DNA of 55,789 nt from CALFMR01 sp035550595 (GTDB lineage Bacteria > Acidobacteriota > Vicinamibacteria > Vicinamibacterales > SCN-69-37). Shown here piece by piece: positions 39,619 to 48,943 of the stretch (positions are counted from its first letter, which is position 1; the number at the start of each line of letters is the position of its first letter). The notes below the pieces were generated by a model that saw only the letters and a program-made list of their open reading frames with translations, was not told the origin of the DNA and searched no databases. The position numbers and the translations under genes were made by a program. The stretch is from NCBI GenBank assembly GCA_035550595.1, contig DASZOV010000132.1:1-55789 (forward strand), read 5' to 3'.

Positions 39619-41268
39619 TCAGTGCGCGTCCACGGCTCCCGCGTGGCCGTGCGACTTCTTCAAGAGGAACACGGCCGGGATGACGCAGACGAACGACAGG
39701 AGCAGCAGCAGCCACGCGTCGTTGTAGGCCTGCATCGCGGCCTGGCGCATCAGCGTGGCGTCGAGCACGGCGAGGGCACGGTTCTGGGCGTCGATGAGCG
39801 AGGCGCCGGTGGCCTGCAGGCCGGCGACGATGGCCTGAAAGCGTTCCTGGAACGCCGGGTTTCCGGGATACATGTTCACGACGAGATCCGCGCGGTGATA
39901 CGCGATGTGCCGTGTGAGATACGCACCGAGCGCCGCGATCCCGAAGCTGCCGCCGAGCTGCCGCGCCAGGTTGATGAGCCCGGACGCCTGCTGCGCCTCC
40001 TGCGGCTCGAGGTTGCCGAACGCCGCATGGTTGATCGGCGTGAAGAGCAACCCGAGCGCCGCGCCACGGATGATGAGCGCGTAACGCGCGTCGGCCTCAC
40101 CCGCCACGGTCGACAGGTGGCCGAGCGACCACATCGCCCACAGCATCAATCCCATCCCGCACAGGATCAGCACGCGCGCGTCGGCGAGCGGTTTGGCGCC
40201 GTTCAGCATCCGGCCGCAGACGAGCGCGAGCACGGCCGTCGCAATCCCGCCGGGCATCATCGCCAGCCCCGTCTCGGTCGGCGTGAATCCGAGCACGCCC
40301 TGTGTGAACAGCGGGAAGATGATGACGCCGCCGTACAGCCCGAAGCCGAGCACGACGAACAAGAAGATCGACGCGAGCAGATCGCGATTGCGCAACACCT
40401 TGAACTGGATGATCGGATGCCGGTTCCGCGCCGAGAGTTGCCACCAGACGAGGACCGACAGCGCGAGGACGGCCGTCACCGTCAGGTCGACGATCAACTG
40501 GCTGCCGAACCAGTCCTTCGTATTGCCCTCTTCCAGGACGTACTGCAGCGACCCGACGCCGACGATGAGCAGCGAGATGCCGAGCCAGTCGACCGGCCCG
40601 GTGCGCCGTTGATGATTCGGCGGATCGTGCAGGAACGTCTGCACGAGAAACGCGGACGCCAGGCCGATCGGCAGGTTGATGAAGAAGCACCAGTGCCAGC
40701 TCGCGTTGTCGGTGATGTAACCGCCGAGCGTCGGACCGAGCGTGGGCGCGACGATGACGCCGAGCAGGAAGATCGCCTGAACCATCCCCTGCTCTTCGCG
40801 CGGGAAGATCTGCCGCAGCGTGGCCTGCGCCGTCGAGAGCAGCGCCGCGCCACCCGCGCCCTGCACCAACCGCCAGATCACGAGTTCGCCGAGACTCGTC
40901 GACGTGCCGCACAGCATGGACGCGACGACGAACATGACGATCGAAAACGTGAGGTACCGCTTGCGGCCAAACGTCTCGGTGAAGAACGCGGTCATCGGCA
41001 GGACGACGACGTTCGCCAGGATGTAGGACGTGGCCACCCAGGCCACCTCTTCGCTCGTCGCGCCCAGATTGCCCGCCATCTGCGGCAGCGCGACGTTGAC
41101 GATGGTCGTGTCGAGCACTTCCATGATCGCGGCCGTGATGAGGCCCAGCAGGATGAACCAGCGCGTGCTGGCGACCGTCTCGTGGAAGGCGGCGGCCCGC
41201 CGGCTGGCGTCCGACGGATCAGGAAAGGAAGAAGGAACGGGAGCTGTCGTCGAGGCCGATCCGGACAT
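39619..41268 (-). CDS. DHA2-family (EmrB/QacA) MFS drug exporter
   Basis: A 549-residue 14-helix MFS transporter. It has ALPQMAGNLGATSEEVAWVA in the first loop, the motif FFTETFGRKRYLTFS, the DHA2 signature ARQLGGSFGIAALGAYLTRH, and LGPTLGGYITDNASWHWCFF (motif C region). These pumps export hydrophobic compounds, often with an EmrA adaptor and TolC. It stands alone here; the adaptor plus TolC operon at 15604-18222 lacks a pump. I chose ATG 41268 as the first methionine before the hydrophobic core. Confidence 0.92.
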   Translation of the reverse strand: MSGSASTTAPVPSSFPDPSDASRRAAAFHETVASTRWFILLGLITAAIMEVLDTTIVNVALPQMAGNLGATSEEVAWVATSYILANVVVLPMTAFFTETFGRKRYLTFSIVMFVVASMLCGTSTSLGELVIWRLVQGAGGAALLSTAQATLRQIFPREEQGMVQAIFLLGVIVAPTLGPTLGGYITDNASWHWCFFINLPIGLASAFLVQTFLHDPPNHQRRTGPVDWLGISLLIVGVGSLQYVLEEGNTKDWFGSQLIVDLTVTAVLALSVLVWWQLSARNRHPIIQFKVLRNRDLLASIFLFVVLGFGLYGGVIIFPLFTQGVLGFTPTETGLAMMPGGIATAVLALVCGRMLNGAKPLADARVLILCGMGLMLWAMWSLGHLSTVAGEADARYALIIRGAALGLLFTPINHAAFGNLEPQEAQQASGLINLARQLGGSFGIAALGAYLTRHIAYHRADLVVNMYPGNPAFQERFQAIVAGLQATGASLIDAQNRALAVLDATLMRQAAMQAYNDAWLLLLLSFVCVIPAVFLLKKSHGHAGAVDAH

Positions 41269-41475
41269 ACGTATCTTTCCGACGCTATCACGGCGTTCGG
41301 CGGGACCATCACGGTCGTGTCCGTGGCGCGTCGCCGGGCTGACCGCCGCAGCCGTCGAGGCGACGGCATCTTCCCAGTGTGACATGGCGGACAAGTCCGC
41401 CCGCGCCAGGCCGCTGGGCTGTGGGAGGATGAAGGCGCCGGGCTCGGGCCGCGCGCATCCTCGAAAGGCCGTCCC

Positions 41476-43038
41476 ATGTGGAAGAAGCTTTTCGCTGCAC
41501 TGATCATCCTCGTCCTCGCCGGTGGCGCCGCCCTGTACTTCTGGGCGCACGCCATCCTCGCGAGCGAGACCGTCCGCACCGCGATTGCCAGCCAGCTCAC
41601 CCGTGCCATCGGCCAGCCGGTCCACATCGGCCGTATCGGTGCGTCGATCCTGCCGCGCGTGGCGATGACGCTGGGCGACGTGACGATCGGCGAGCCAGCA
41701 CGGATCACGGTCGCCGATCTGCACGTCGACACGAACGTGCGCGCGCTTCTCTCGCGCCAGATCGAACATGCGACCGTGCGGTTGGACGGTGCCCGGATCG
41801 AACTGCCGCTCCCGGCCTTCACCTTCACGTCGTCGTCGGCCGACACCACACCGACGAGCGCGCCGGTCACGCTCGTCTCGATCGACGACATCGCGCTGCA
41901 CGACGTCGACATCGTCAGCGGCGGGCGCACGCTGCACGGCGACGTGGATCTGACGGCGCACGGCCGAACGCTGACGATCCGCCGCGCGGCGCTCTCGGCC
42001 GATGGCACGGCGCTCGACCTCACGGGGACGATCGACGACATGGACGCGCCGTCCGGCGAGCTGACCGTCAAGGCTGGATCGCTCGACGTCGGCCAACTGC
42101 TCGCCTTCGTCGGCGACTTCGCGAACGGCGCCGCGCCGGCATCAGCCGGAACGTCCGCGCCCGCGACAGCGGCCACGTCAGCGCCAGCGGCTTCGCCCGC
42201 CGGCGAGACGCATCCGCAGATGAACCTCCTCGTCGCGCTCAATGCCGACAAGGCGTCGTTCGGCACGCTCGTGGTCGAGGGCGTGGCCGGCCGCGCGCGC
42301 ATCACGGCGGAGAGCGCCGCGCTCGAGCCCATCACGTTCGGCGTGTTCGGCGGACACTACAACGGCGCGCTCACGCTGTCGCTCGGCGCGACGCCGGCGT
42401 TCCACCTGCACGCGACGATGAACGGCATCGACCTGACGTCGCTCTCGACGTTCATCGGCCATCCCGGCGTGCTGACCGGCACGCTCGCCGGTCGTCTGAC
42501 GGTGGACGGCCACGGCGAGACGGCGGTGGACGTCATTCGTACCGCAGCCGGCACGGCGACGATCGACGCGCGCAACGGATCGGTGAAAGGTCTCGGCCTC
42601 GTCCGCGGACTCGTCCTGGCCACGTCGATGCGCGGCGACTCGAAGGCCGATCTCGGCAGCACGACCGCCGACGAGCCGTTCACGCGCCTGGGCGGAACGC
42701 TCGCGCTCGCGGGCGGCGCGGCGACGACGAAGGACCTGCGATTCGAGTCGAAGGACGTGCTGCTCTCGGCCACGGGCACGATCCGGCTCGACGGCAGCCG
42801 CGTCGATCTCGCCGGCCCCGTGCAGTTGTCGGATGCACTGTCGAAACAAGCCGGACGCGACCTGCTCCGCTACACCGCCAGCGACGGCCGCGTCACGCTG
42901 CCGGCGACGATCACCGGATCGGCCGACGACCTGCACGTCGGCGTCGACCTCACGTCCCTCGCCAAGCGCGCGATCATCAACCGCACGGGGGAAGAGGTGA
43001 AAAAAGCGCTCGGCGATTTATTGGGGAAAGACAAGTAG
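41476..43038 (+). CDS. AsmA-family-like protein
   Basis: A 520-residue protein with an N-terminal transmembrane anchor (LFAALIILVLAGGAALYFWA) and a long periplasmic beta-rich region. AIGQPVHIGRIGASILPRVA followed by MTLGDVTIG is the AsmA N-domain pattern; GTLAGRLTVDGHGETAVDVI and GTATIDARNGSVKGLGLVRG are typical of the AsmA C-terminal region. An Ala/Thr/Ser-rich linker (about 215-240) separates the halves. AsmA-like proteins are linked to phospholipid transport and outer-membrane assembly. It is monocistronic. Confidence 0.82.
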   Translation: MWKKLFAALIILVLAGGAALYFWAHAILASETVRTAIASQLTRAIGQPVHIGRIGASILPRVAMTLGDVTIGEPARITVADLHVDTNVRALLSRQIEHATVRLDGARIELPLPAFTFTSSSADTTPTSAPVTLVSIDDIALHDVDIVSGGRTLHGDVDLTAHGRTLTIRRAALSADGTALDLTGTIDDMDAPSGELTVKAGSLDVGQLLAFVGDFANGAAPASAGTSAPATAATSAPAASPAGETHPQMNLLVALNADKASFGTLVVEGVAGRARITAESAALEPITFGVFGGHYNGALTLSLGATPAFHLHATMNGIDLTSLSTFIGHPGVLTGTLAGRLTVDGHGETAVDVIRTAAGTATIDARNGSVKGLGLVRGLVLATSMRGDSKADLGSTTADEPFTRLGGTLALAGGAATTKDLRFESKDVLLSATGTIRLDGSRVDLAGPVQLSDALSKQAGRDLLRYTASDGRVTLPATITGSADDLHVGVDLTSLAKRAIINRTGEEVKKALGDLLGKDK

Positions 43039-43338
43039 CGACAAAACTGTCGACTTCAGCGCACGCTTCAACAACACTGTTGCGCGCGAGATATTGCGGG
43101 ACGCTCGCCAGTCCGCTATGATGCGAAGCGTCCGCCGGCGCCACGTCGCGCCCGGCACCAACGCCCGCCACGGGCCACGTTCTTCGTCGCGCTGCCGCCC
43201 ACGTCGGCCGCACCCGTCGCGCGACACCTTCATCAGAGCCGGATCCGCCTGCGCGATCCGCTGACTCGTTCTTCCGCGCTCCACGTCGAGCCGCATGGGA
43301 TCGTCTGACGAGGAACCACGCGTTCCTCGGGAGCGCCG
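43039..43338 (+). promoter_or_regulatory. nirB upstream region: promoter, long leader and terminal hairpin
   Basis: A gene-free stretch of 300 bases. A promoter TTGCGG-17-TATGAT (43095-43123) would give a leader of about 208 nt. In it I see a GGCGC-CACGTC-GCGCC hexaloop hairpin (about 43137-43152) and, just before the start codon, an 8-bp perfect hairpin (43309-43329, CGAGGAAC/GTTCCTCG, loop CACGC) abutting the GGGAG ribosome-binding site. A GAF-ANTAR protein is encoded in the same operon, so leader-based control is plausible. A CGACA-AAAC-TGTCG hairpin (43039-43052) follows the AsmA stop. Confidence 0.5.
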
Positions 43339-45768
43339 ATGGCTGGGTCTCCGACGCGCGAACGGCTGGTACTCGTGGGCAACGGCATGGCCGGGATGGC
43401 CTGCCTCGAACACGTACTCGCCTACCAGCCGGATCTCGACATCACCGTTTTCGGCGACGAAACGTACGTCAACTACAACCGCGTCCTGCTCTCGTCAGTC
43501 CTCGCCGGCGAGAAGTCGGCCGACGACATCGTCCTCAACTCGCTCGACTGGTACCGCGCGCGCGACATCCGCCTGCGTCTTGGCACGCGCGTCATCGACG
43601 TCGACGCGGACGCGAAGACCATCACGGCCGCCGATGGCACGACCGCGCCGTACGACACGCTCTTGATCGCGACCGGCAGCTCGGCGTGGATGCCCCCGAT
43701 TGCCGGACTCGACAAAGATGGCGTCTTCGTCTTCCGCACGCTCGACGACACGCGCGCGCTCGTCGAACGCGCGGGGCCTTCCACGTGCGCCGTCGTCATC
43801 GGCGGCGGACTGCTCGGGCTCGAAGCCGCTCGGGGATTGCAGGTCCACGGCTCGGACGTCACCGTTGTCCATCTCGTCGACACGCTCATGGAGCGCCAGC
43901 TCGACGCGACGGGCGGCGGCTATCTCGTCCGCAAGATGGAGGCGCTCGGCATCAAGGTCCTGCTCGGCCGCAAGACGACGGCCATTGTCGGCGGCGATAC
44001 GGTCGAGGGCGTCGAACTCGCAGGAGACGAACGGATCGACGCCACGCTCGTCGTCGTGGCTGCCGGCATCCGGCCGAACGTCGACCTCGGCCGCCGCGCC
44101 GGCCTCGCCGTCAACCGCGGCATCGTCGTGAACGACTACATGGAGACGTCGCGGCCCGACGTCTTCGCCGTTGGCGAATGCGTCGAACACCGCGGCACCT
44201 GTTACGGCATCGTCGCGCCGCTCTTCGAGCAGGCGAAGGTGCTCGCCGCCACGATGACCGGGCACAAAGGCCCGACCTACACGGGCACGGTGCCCGCGGC
44301 GACGCTGAAGATCATGGGCGTCGACGTCTTCTCCGCCGGAACGTGGACGGACGAAGACGACGTGGAGCCGGTGCGGTACGAGGATCCGACGCTCGGCGTC
44401 TACAAGAAGATCGTCGTCCGCGACAACAAGCTCGCGGGCCTCATCCTCGTGGGCGACACGTCGGACAGCCATCGCTACGTCGACTGGCTGCGGCGTGGCG
44501 CCGACGTGGCGCCGATGCGAAAGCATCTGCTCTTTCCCGCACCGGCCGCGGACCGCGGGCTCGAGGCCGCCGAGATGGCCGACAGCACCGTCGTCTGCGG
44601 CTGTCTTGGTGTGACCAAGGGCGCCATCATCCAAGCCGTCCACGAACGCGGTGTGTGCACGTTGTCCCAACTCAAGGAGACGACGCGCGCGAGCACGAGT
44701 TGCGGAAGCTGCACGGCGCTCTGCCAAGACCTCCTGCGCGCGGTCGTGCCGGACTTCGAGGAAGAAGCGAAGAAGGTGTTGTGCGCGTGCGTGCCGTTCG
44801 CCGAGGACGCGCTTCGCGACATCCTGCGCAGCCAGCAGTTGAAGTCCGTGCAGGAGGTGCTCGACATCTACGGCAACGGGCTCGGCTGCGAAGTGTGCAA
44901 ACCGGCACTCAGCTACATGCTCGACATGCTGTGGTGCGGCGGCCACGACGAAGATCGATCCGCGCGCTTCATCAACGATCGCGTCCACGCGAACATCCAG
45001 AACGACGGCACCTTCTCGGTCGTCCCACGCATGCGCGGCGGCGTCACGACGCCGGCCGAGCTCCGCCGCATCGCCGACGTCGCAGAGAAGTACGCCGTGC
45101 GCATGGTCAAGGTGACCGGCAGTCAGCGCATCGATCTGCTCGGCGTGAAGAAGGCCGACCTGCCGCGTGTGTGGGCGGACCTCGACATGCCGTCGGGCCA
45201 GGCCTACACGAAGGGCGTGCGCATGGTGAAAACGTGCGTCGGGACCGATTTCTGCCGCTTCGGCACGCAGGACTCGACGGCGGCCGGCATCGAGCTCGAA
45301 CGCCGCCTCGAACAACTCTTCACGCCGCACAAAGTGAAGATGGCGGCCGTCGGCTGCCCGCGCAACTGCGCCGAGGCCACCGTGAAGGACATCGGCCTCA
45401 TCGGCGTGGAAGGCGGCTGGCAGGTGGTCGTGGGCGGCGCGGCCGGCAAGTCCGTGCGCAAAGCGGATCTACTCACGACGGTCGAGACGACCGACGCGGC
45501 GCTCGAAGCCGCGGAGCTGTTCTTCCAGTACTACCGCGAGCACGCGAACTACCTCGAGCGCACCTACGACTTCGTCGAGCGGATCGGCATCGAGAAGATC
45601 CGCAAGGACACGGTGTACGCGACCGACGTCGTCAAGCGCGGCCTGCTCGATCGATTGGGCAAGTCGAAAGCGCGCGCGCGCGATCCGTGGCTCGAGGGCC
45701 GCGCGCCGAGGCACCGGACGCAGTTCATTCCGCTTCAACCGATCGATCCCGACGAGGTGCGCGCATGA
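43339..45768 (+). CDS. nirB: Assimilatory nitrite reductase large subunit
   Basis: An 809-residue siroheme enzyme. The N-terminal FAD/NAD(P)H oxidoreductase (LVLVGNGMAGMACLEHVLAY, CAVVIGGGLLGLEAARGLQV) is followed by BFD-like [2Fe-2S] motifs (VVCGCLGVTKGAIIQAV, STSCGSCTALCQDLL), a second cysteine-rich segment (GLGCEVCKPALSYM), and the siroheme/[4Fe-4S] domain (TCVGTDFCRFGTQDS, AAVGCPRNCAEATVKD). It reduces nitrite to ammonium in the cytoplasm. The stop overlaps nirD (ATGA). Confidence 0.96.
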   Translation: MAGSPTRERLVLVGNGMAGMACLEHVLAYQPDLDITVFGDETYVNYNRVLLSSVLAGEKSADDIVLNSLDWYRARDIRLRLGTRVIDVDADAKTITAADGTTAPYDTLLIATGSSAWMPPIAGLDKDGVFVFRTLDDTRALVERAGPSTCAVVIGGGLLGLEAARGLQVHGSDVTVVHLVDTLMERQLDATGGGYLVRKMEALGIKVLLGRKTTAIVGGDTVEGVELAGDERIDATLVVVAAGIRPNVDLGRRAGLAVNRGIVVNDYMETSRPDVFAVGECVEHRGTCYGIVAPLFEQAKVLAATMTGHKGPTYTGTVPAATLKIMGVDVFSAGTWTDEDDVEPVRYEDPTLGVYKKIVVRDNKLAGLILVGDTSDSHRYVDWLRRGADVAPMRKHLLFPAPAADRGLEAAEMADSTVVCGCLGVTKGAIIQAVHERGVCTLSQLKETTRASTSCGSCTALCQDLLRAVVPDFEEEAKKVLCACVPFAEDALRDILRSQQLKSVQEVLDIYGNGLGCEVCKPALSYMLDMLWCGGHDEDRSARFINDRVHANIQNDGTFSVVPRMRGGVTTPAELRRIADVAEKYAVRMVKVTGSQRIDLLGVKKADLPRVWADLDMPSGQAYTKGVRMVKTCVGTDFCRFGTQDSTAAGIELERRLEQLFTPHKVKMAAVGCPRNCAEATVKDIGLIGVEGGWQVVVGGAAGKSVRKADLLTTVETTDAALEAAELFFQYYREHANYLERTYDFVERIGIEKIRKDTVYATDVVKRGLLDRLGKSKARARDPWLEGRAPRHRTQFIPLQPIDPDEVRA

Positions 45769-46109
45769 GCGAACGACACTGGGTTCCCGTCGGCTACGCC
45801 GATGACGTGCCGCCGCGCGAAGGGCGGGCGGTGATGGTGGGTGACCGCGAGATCGCCGTCTTCAATCTGGGCGGCGGCTTTCTCGCGACCGACAATCGCT
45901 GTCCGCACAAAGGCGGCCCGCTCGCCGACGGCATCATCGCGGGCAACACGATCGTGTGCCCGCTGCACGCATGGCGGATCGATCTCACGAAGGGATCGGT
46001 CGATCGGCCCGTCGCGCGCGAGTGCGTCGAGACGTTCCCCGTCCGCGTCGACAACGGCGTGTTGTGGGTGGGTCTGCCCGAACGCCTCGCGGCGGAGAGC
46101 GTCGCATGA
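45765..46109 (+). CDS. nirD: Nitrite reductase small subunit (Rieske protein)
   Basis: A 114-residue Rieske-type protein with both cluster motifs in order: CPHKGG (CxH) and CPLHAWRIDL (CxxH). MSERHWVPVGYADDVPPREG fits NirD. It partners NirB. Coupled at both ends by ATGA overlaps with nirB and the transporter gene. Confidence 0.95.
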   Translation: MSERHWVPVGYADDVPPREGRAVMVGDREIAVFNLGGGFLATDNRCPHKGGPLADGIIAGNTIVCPLHAWRIDLTKGSVDRPVARECVETFPVRVDNGVLWVGLPERLAAESVA

Positions 46110-47377
46110 ACGGCGGGACGCGCGGCTTTCTGCGCGCGGGACACCTGCCGACCCTCGTCGCGGCCCTGCTCTACTTCGACGTCAGCTTCATGGCGTGGGT
46201 CCTCCTGGGTCCACTCGCGCCATTCCTGACGGATCGTTTCGGGCTGACACCGGCCGAACAAGGGCTGCTCACGGCCATTCCGCTCCTTGGCGGATCGATC
46301 GGCCGGCCGCTGCTCGGCGCGCTCGGCGATCGGATCGGCGGACGCCGCGCCGGCCTCACGGGTCTCGCGTTGACGCTGGTGCCGCTCGTCATTGGCTGGC
46401 AGTTCGTCACCGCCGCGTGGCAGCTTTACGCGATCGGCCTGCTCCTCGGCGTCGCAGGCGCGAGTTTCGCCGTCGCGCTGCCGCTCGCGAGCCGCTGGTA
46501 TCCACGCGAGTACCAAGGCCTCGTCATGGGCATCGCGGGCGCGGGCAACTCGGGCACGCTGCTCGCCACGCTCGCTGGACCGCGCCTTGCGGAACGATTC
46601 GGTTGGGCGAACGCGTTCGGCGCCGCGATCATTCCGGTCGGCCTCGTCGCCGTGCTGTTCGCCATCCTCGCGAAAGACGCGCCGGTCCGAGCGCCAACGC
46701 GATCGGCTGGTCGCTATCGCGCCGTGCTCGGCGAACCGGACGCGCTCTGGCTGGCGGCGTTCTACGGCGTGACGTTCGGTGGCTTCGTCGGGCTCGCGAG
46801 CTTTCTCACGGTGTATTTCCACGAGCAGTACGGCCTGTCGCGCGTGGCCGCCGGCGACTTCGCGACCGTCGTCGTCGTGGCCGGCAGTCTCCTGCGACCG
46901 CTCGGCGGCTGGCTCTCCGATCGGATCGGCGGCTTCCGAATGCTTGCGGGCGCGCTCGCGGGCGTCGCGTTGTGTCTTGCCGCCGTCGCGACGACGCCAC
47001 ACGTCGGGGTCGCGCTGGCGGTGCTCTTCGCCGGCATGGGCCTGCTCGGGATGGGCAACGGCGCGGTGTTCCAGATCGTGCCGATCCGATTCCCGCAACA
47101 CGTCGGACTCGTGACGGGCGTGGTCGGTGCGGCCGGTGGACTCGGCGGATTCTTTCTGCCGACGATGCTCGGCGCCGTGAAGGAATTGACCGGATCGTAC
47201 GGCGCGGGCCTCGCGATGGCCGCGATCGTCGTCGCTGCGGGGCTCGGCGTCCTGCTCGAATTGGGCCGCCGCTGGCAGCGCGATTGGCCGTCGGCCGCCG
47301 CCCGGCTCTCGGGTGTATTCGCCTATCGACGCACGCTCCCCCGACCGGCCGCGATCGTGAGAAGCTTGGGAGACTGA
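46106..47377 (+). CDS. NarK-type nitrate/nitrite MFS transporter
   Basis: A 423-residue transporter with 12 predicted helices. Nitrate-signature segments are seen twice: GIAGAGNSGTLLATLAGPRL and VVGAAGGLGGFFLPTMLGAV. GALGDRIGGRRAGLTG matches MFS motif A. It probably imports nitrate and/or nitrite for NirBD. No nitrate reductase gene is in the window, so nitrite import, or a reductase elsewhere, must be assumed. Coupled to nirD by ATGA. Confidence 0.9.
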   Translation: MNGGTRGFLRAGHLPTLVAALLYFDVSFMAWVLLGPLAPFLTDRFGLTPAEQGLLTAIPLLGGSIGRPLLGALGDRIGGRRAGLTGLALTLVPLVIGWQFVTAAWQLYAIGLLLGVAGASFAVALPLASRWYPREYQGLVMGIAGAGNSGTLLATLAGPRLAERFGWANAFGAAIIPVGLVAVLFAILAKDAPVRAPTRSAGRYRAVLGEPDALWLAAFYGVTFGGFVGLASFLTVYFHEQYGLSRVAAGDFATVVVVAGSLLRPLGGWLSDRIGGFRMLAGALAGVALCLAAVATTPHVGVALAVLFAGMGLLGMGNGAVFQIVPIRFPQHVGLVTGVVGAAGGLGGFFLPTMLGAVKELTGSYGAGLAMAAIVVAAGLGVLLELGRRWQRDWPSAAARLSGVFAYRRTLPRPAAIVRSLGD

Positions 47378-47382
47378 CTGTC

Positions 47383-48093
47383 ATGGCACATCCATCGGAC
47401 GCATCGGACATCGAGACGCTCCACGAGATCGGCCGCCGCCTGGCCACCGACGACCCCCTGCACCAGGTCCTCGCGCGCGTCGTCCAGTTCGTCTCGAGCA
47501 TCGTCTCGTGCGATTCGTGTTTCCTGTACGTGCTCGAAAACGACGAGCTCGTGCTGCGCGCCTCGCGGCATCCGCATCCGGACGTCGTCGACCGGCTGTC
47601 GCTCCGCATGGGCCAGGGCATCACCGGCTGGGTCGCCGCGCACCGCCAACCGGTCGCGATCGACGCGCACGCCTTCGAGGACGCGCGCTTCCAGGTGTTC
47701 AACGAGCTGCCCGAAGATCGCTACGAAGCCTTTCTGTCAGTGCCGATCACGAGCCGCAGCAAACTCGTCGGCGTGCTGAACCTGCAGCACCGTCAAACGC
47801 ACGAGCACACGAAGCGCGAGATCCAACTGCTCGCGATGATTGGCGTGCTCGTCGGCGCCGAGATCGAGCTCGCGCGGCTCGAGGTCGAGAACACGCAGCT
47901 CGCCGAACGGCTCGAGGAACGCAAGGTCATCGACCGCGCAAAGGGCATCCTGCAGCGCGAGCTCGGCTTGACGGAAGAGGCGGCGTACCTCGCGATTCAG
48001 CGTCAAAGCCGTCAGAGCCGCAAGTCGAAGAAGGAGATCGCTGAAGCGGTCATCCTCGGCGACGAGTTGCGGCGCCAGAAAAACCATGCCTGA
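47383..48093 (+). CDS. GAF-ANTAR regulator (putative antiterminator)
   Basis: A 236-residue protein. The GAF domain (about 15-165: LHQVLARVVQFVSSIVSCDS, MGQGITGWVAAHRQPVAIDA, SVPITSRSKLVGVLNLQHRQ) is followed by an ANTAR RNA-binding domain (about 175-230: RLEERKVIDRAKGILQRELG, LTEEAAYLAIQRQSRQSRKS). ANTAR proteins bind two-hairpin RNA targets and prevent termination; NasR/NasT control nitrate assimilation this way. Being inside the nir operon with a structured nirB leader suggests autogenous control of nirBD. It overlaps hemD by 8 nt. Confidence 0.9.
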   Translation: MAHPSDASDIETLHEIGRRLATDDPLHQVLARVVQFVSSIVSCDSCFLYVLENDELVLRASRHPHPDVVDRLSLRMGQGITGWVAAHRQPVAIDAHAFEDARFQVFNELPEDRYEAFLSVPITSRSKLVGVLNLQHRQTHEHTKREIQLLAMIGVLVGAEIELARLEVENTQLAERLEERKVIDRAKGILQRELGLTEEAAYLAIQRQSRQSRKSKKEIAEAVILGDELRRQKNHA

Positions 48094-48943
48094 CGCGTCG
48101 CCGAGCTTCGACGGCCTGCGCGTGCTGGCGCTCGAAGCCCGGCGGGCGGACGAGATCGCGACGCTCATCACACGTTACGGCGGACAACCGACGGTCGCGC
48201 CGGCCGTCCGTGAAGTGCCCGTTGAATCGAACGACGCAGCCGTCACGTTCGCACGCACGCTTGTCGCGGATGGATTCGACGTCGTCATTTTTCTTACCGG
48301 CGTGGGGGCCAGGACGCTCGTGGCGGCTGGCGAAACGGCCGTGCCTCGTGACGCGATCGTCGACGCGCTCGCGAAGACGAAGATCGTCGCGCGCGGGCCC
48401 AAGCCGGTGGCTGCGTTGCGTGAAATGGGTGTGTCCGTCTGGGCGACGGTGCCCGAGCCGAACACGTGGCGCGAAGTGCTGGCGGTGCTGGACGCGCGGC
48501 AGTCCGAACTTGCGCTGGCCGGTGCGCGTGTGGCCGTGCAGGAACACGGCGCGCCGAGTCCGGAACTCGTCGATGGCCTTCGCGCGCGCGGTGCCGTCGT
48601 CACGGCCGTTCCCGTGTATCACTGGGCGCTGCCCGAAGATCTCGAGCCGCTGCGCGCCGCCGTCCATGCGCTCAGCGAGTCGCGCGTCGACGTCGTGCTG
48701 TTTCTGTCAGGTGTGCAGGCGGCGCATCTCGATCAGGTCGCGCGCGACATGGGGCTTGGCGACGCCGTACGTCGCGGACTCGCCCATGCCGTCGTCGCGT
48801 CGATCGGACCGTCGACGTCCGCTGAACTCCGCCGGCAGGGCATCGGCGTCGATCTGGACGCCTCTCATCCGAAGATGGGCCAGCTCGTGCGCGACGCGGC
48901 TGAGCGCGCGCGGGCGCTCTTGCGCGCCAAACAAAATAGATGA
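48086..48943 (+). CDS. hemD: Uroporphyrinogen-III synthase
   Basis: A 285-residue two-lobe HemD-type protein: FDGLRVLALEARRADEIATL at the N-terminus, VIFLTGVGARTLV and VLFLSGVQAAHLDQVARDM in matching positions of the two lobes, and VVASIGPSTSAELRRQGIGV as the C-terminal signature. It makes uroporphyrinogen III, precursor of the siroheme needed by NirB. Its last codons (AAACAAAATAGATGA) and stop lie in the first unit of a dispersed repeat, so the 3' end has probably been reshaped by it. Confidence 0.88.
   Translation: MPDASPSFDGLRVLALEARRADEIATLITRYGGQPTVAPAVREVPVESNDAAVTFARTLVADGFDVVIFLTGVGARTLVAAGETAVPRDAIVDALAKTKIVARGPKPVAALREMGVSVWATVPEPNTWREVLAVLDARQSELALAGARVAVQEHGAPSPELVDGLRARGAVVTAVPVYHWALPEDLEPLRAAVHALSESRVDVVLFLSGVQAAHLDQVARDMGLGDAVRRGLAHAVVASIGPSTSAELRRQGIGVDLDASHPKMGQLVRDAAERARALLRAKQNR

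Noticed and set aside
39622..41382. 586-codon plus-strand frame opposite the DHA2 exporter
   Set aside because: Extremely Arg/Asp/Glu-rich shadow of a membrane protein with no start signal or family similarity.
43124..43338. Classical ANTAR target (two tandem hairpins with A1/G4 hexaloops) in the nirB leader
   Set aside because: Only one hexaloop hairpin (CACGTC) was seen and it starts with C, not A; no second matching hairpin was found by eye. The regulatory idea is kept as a finding, the specific target call is not.
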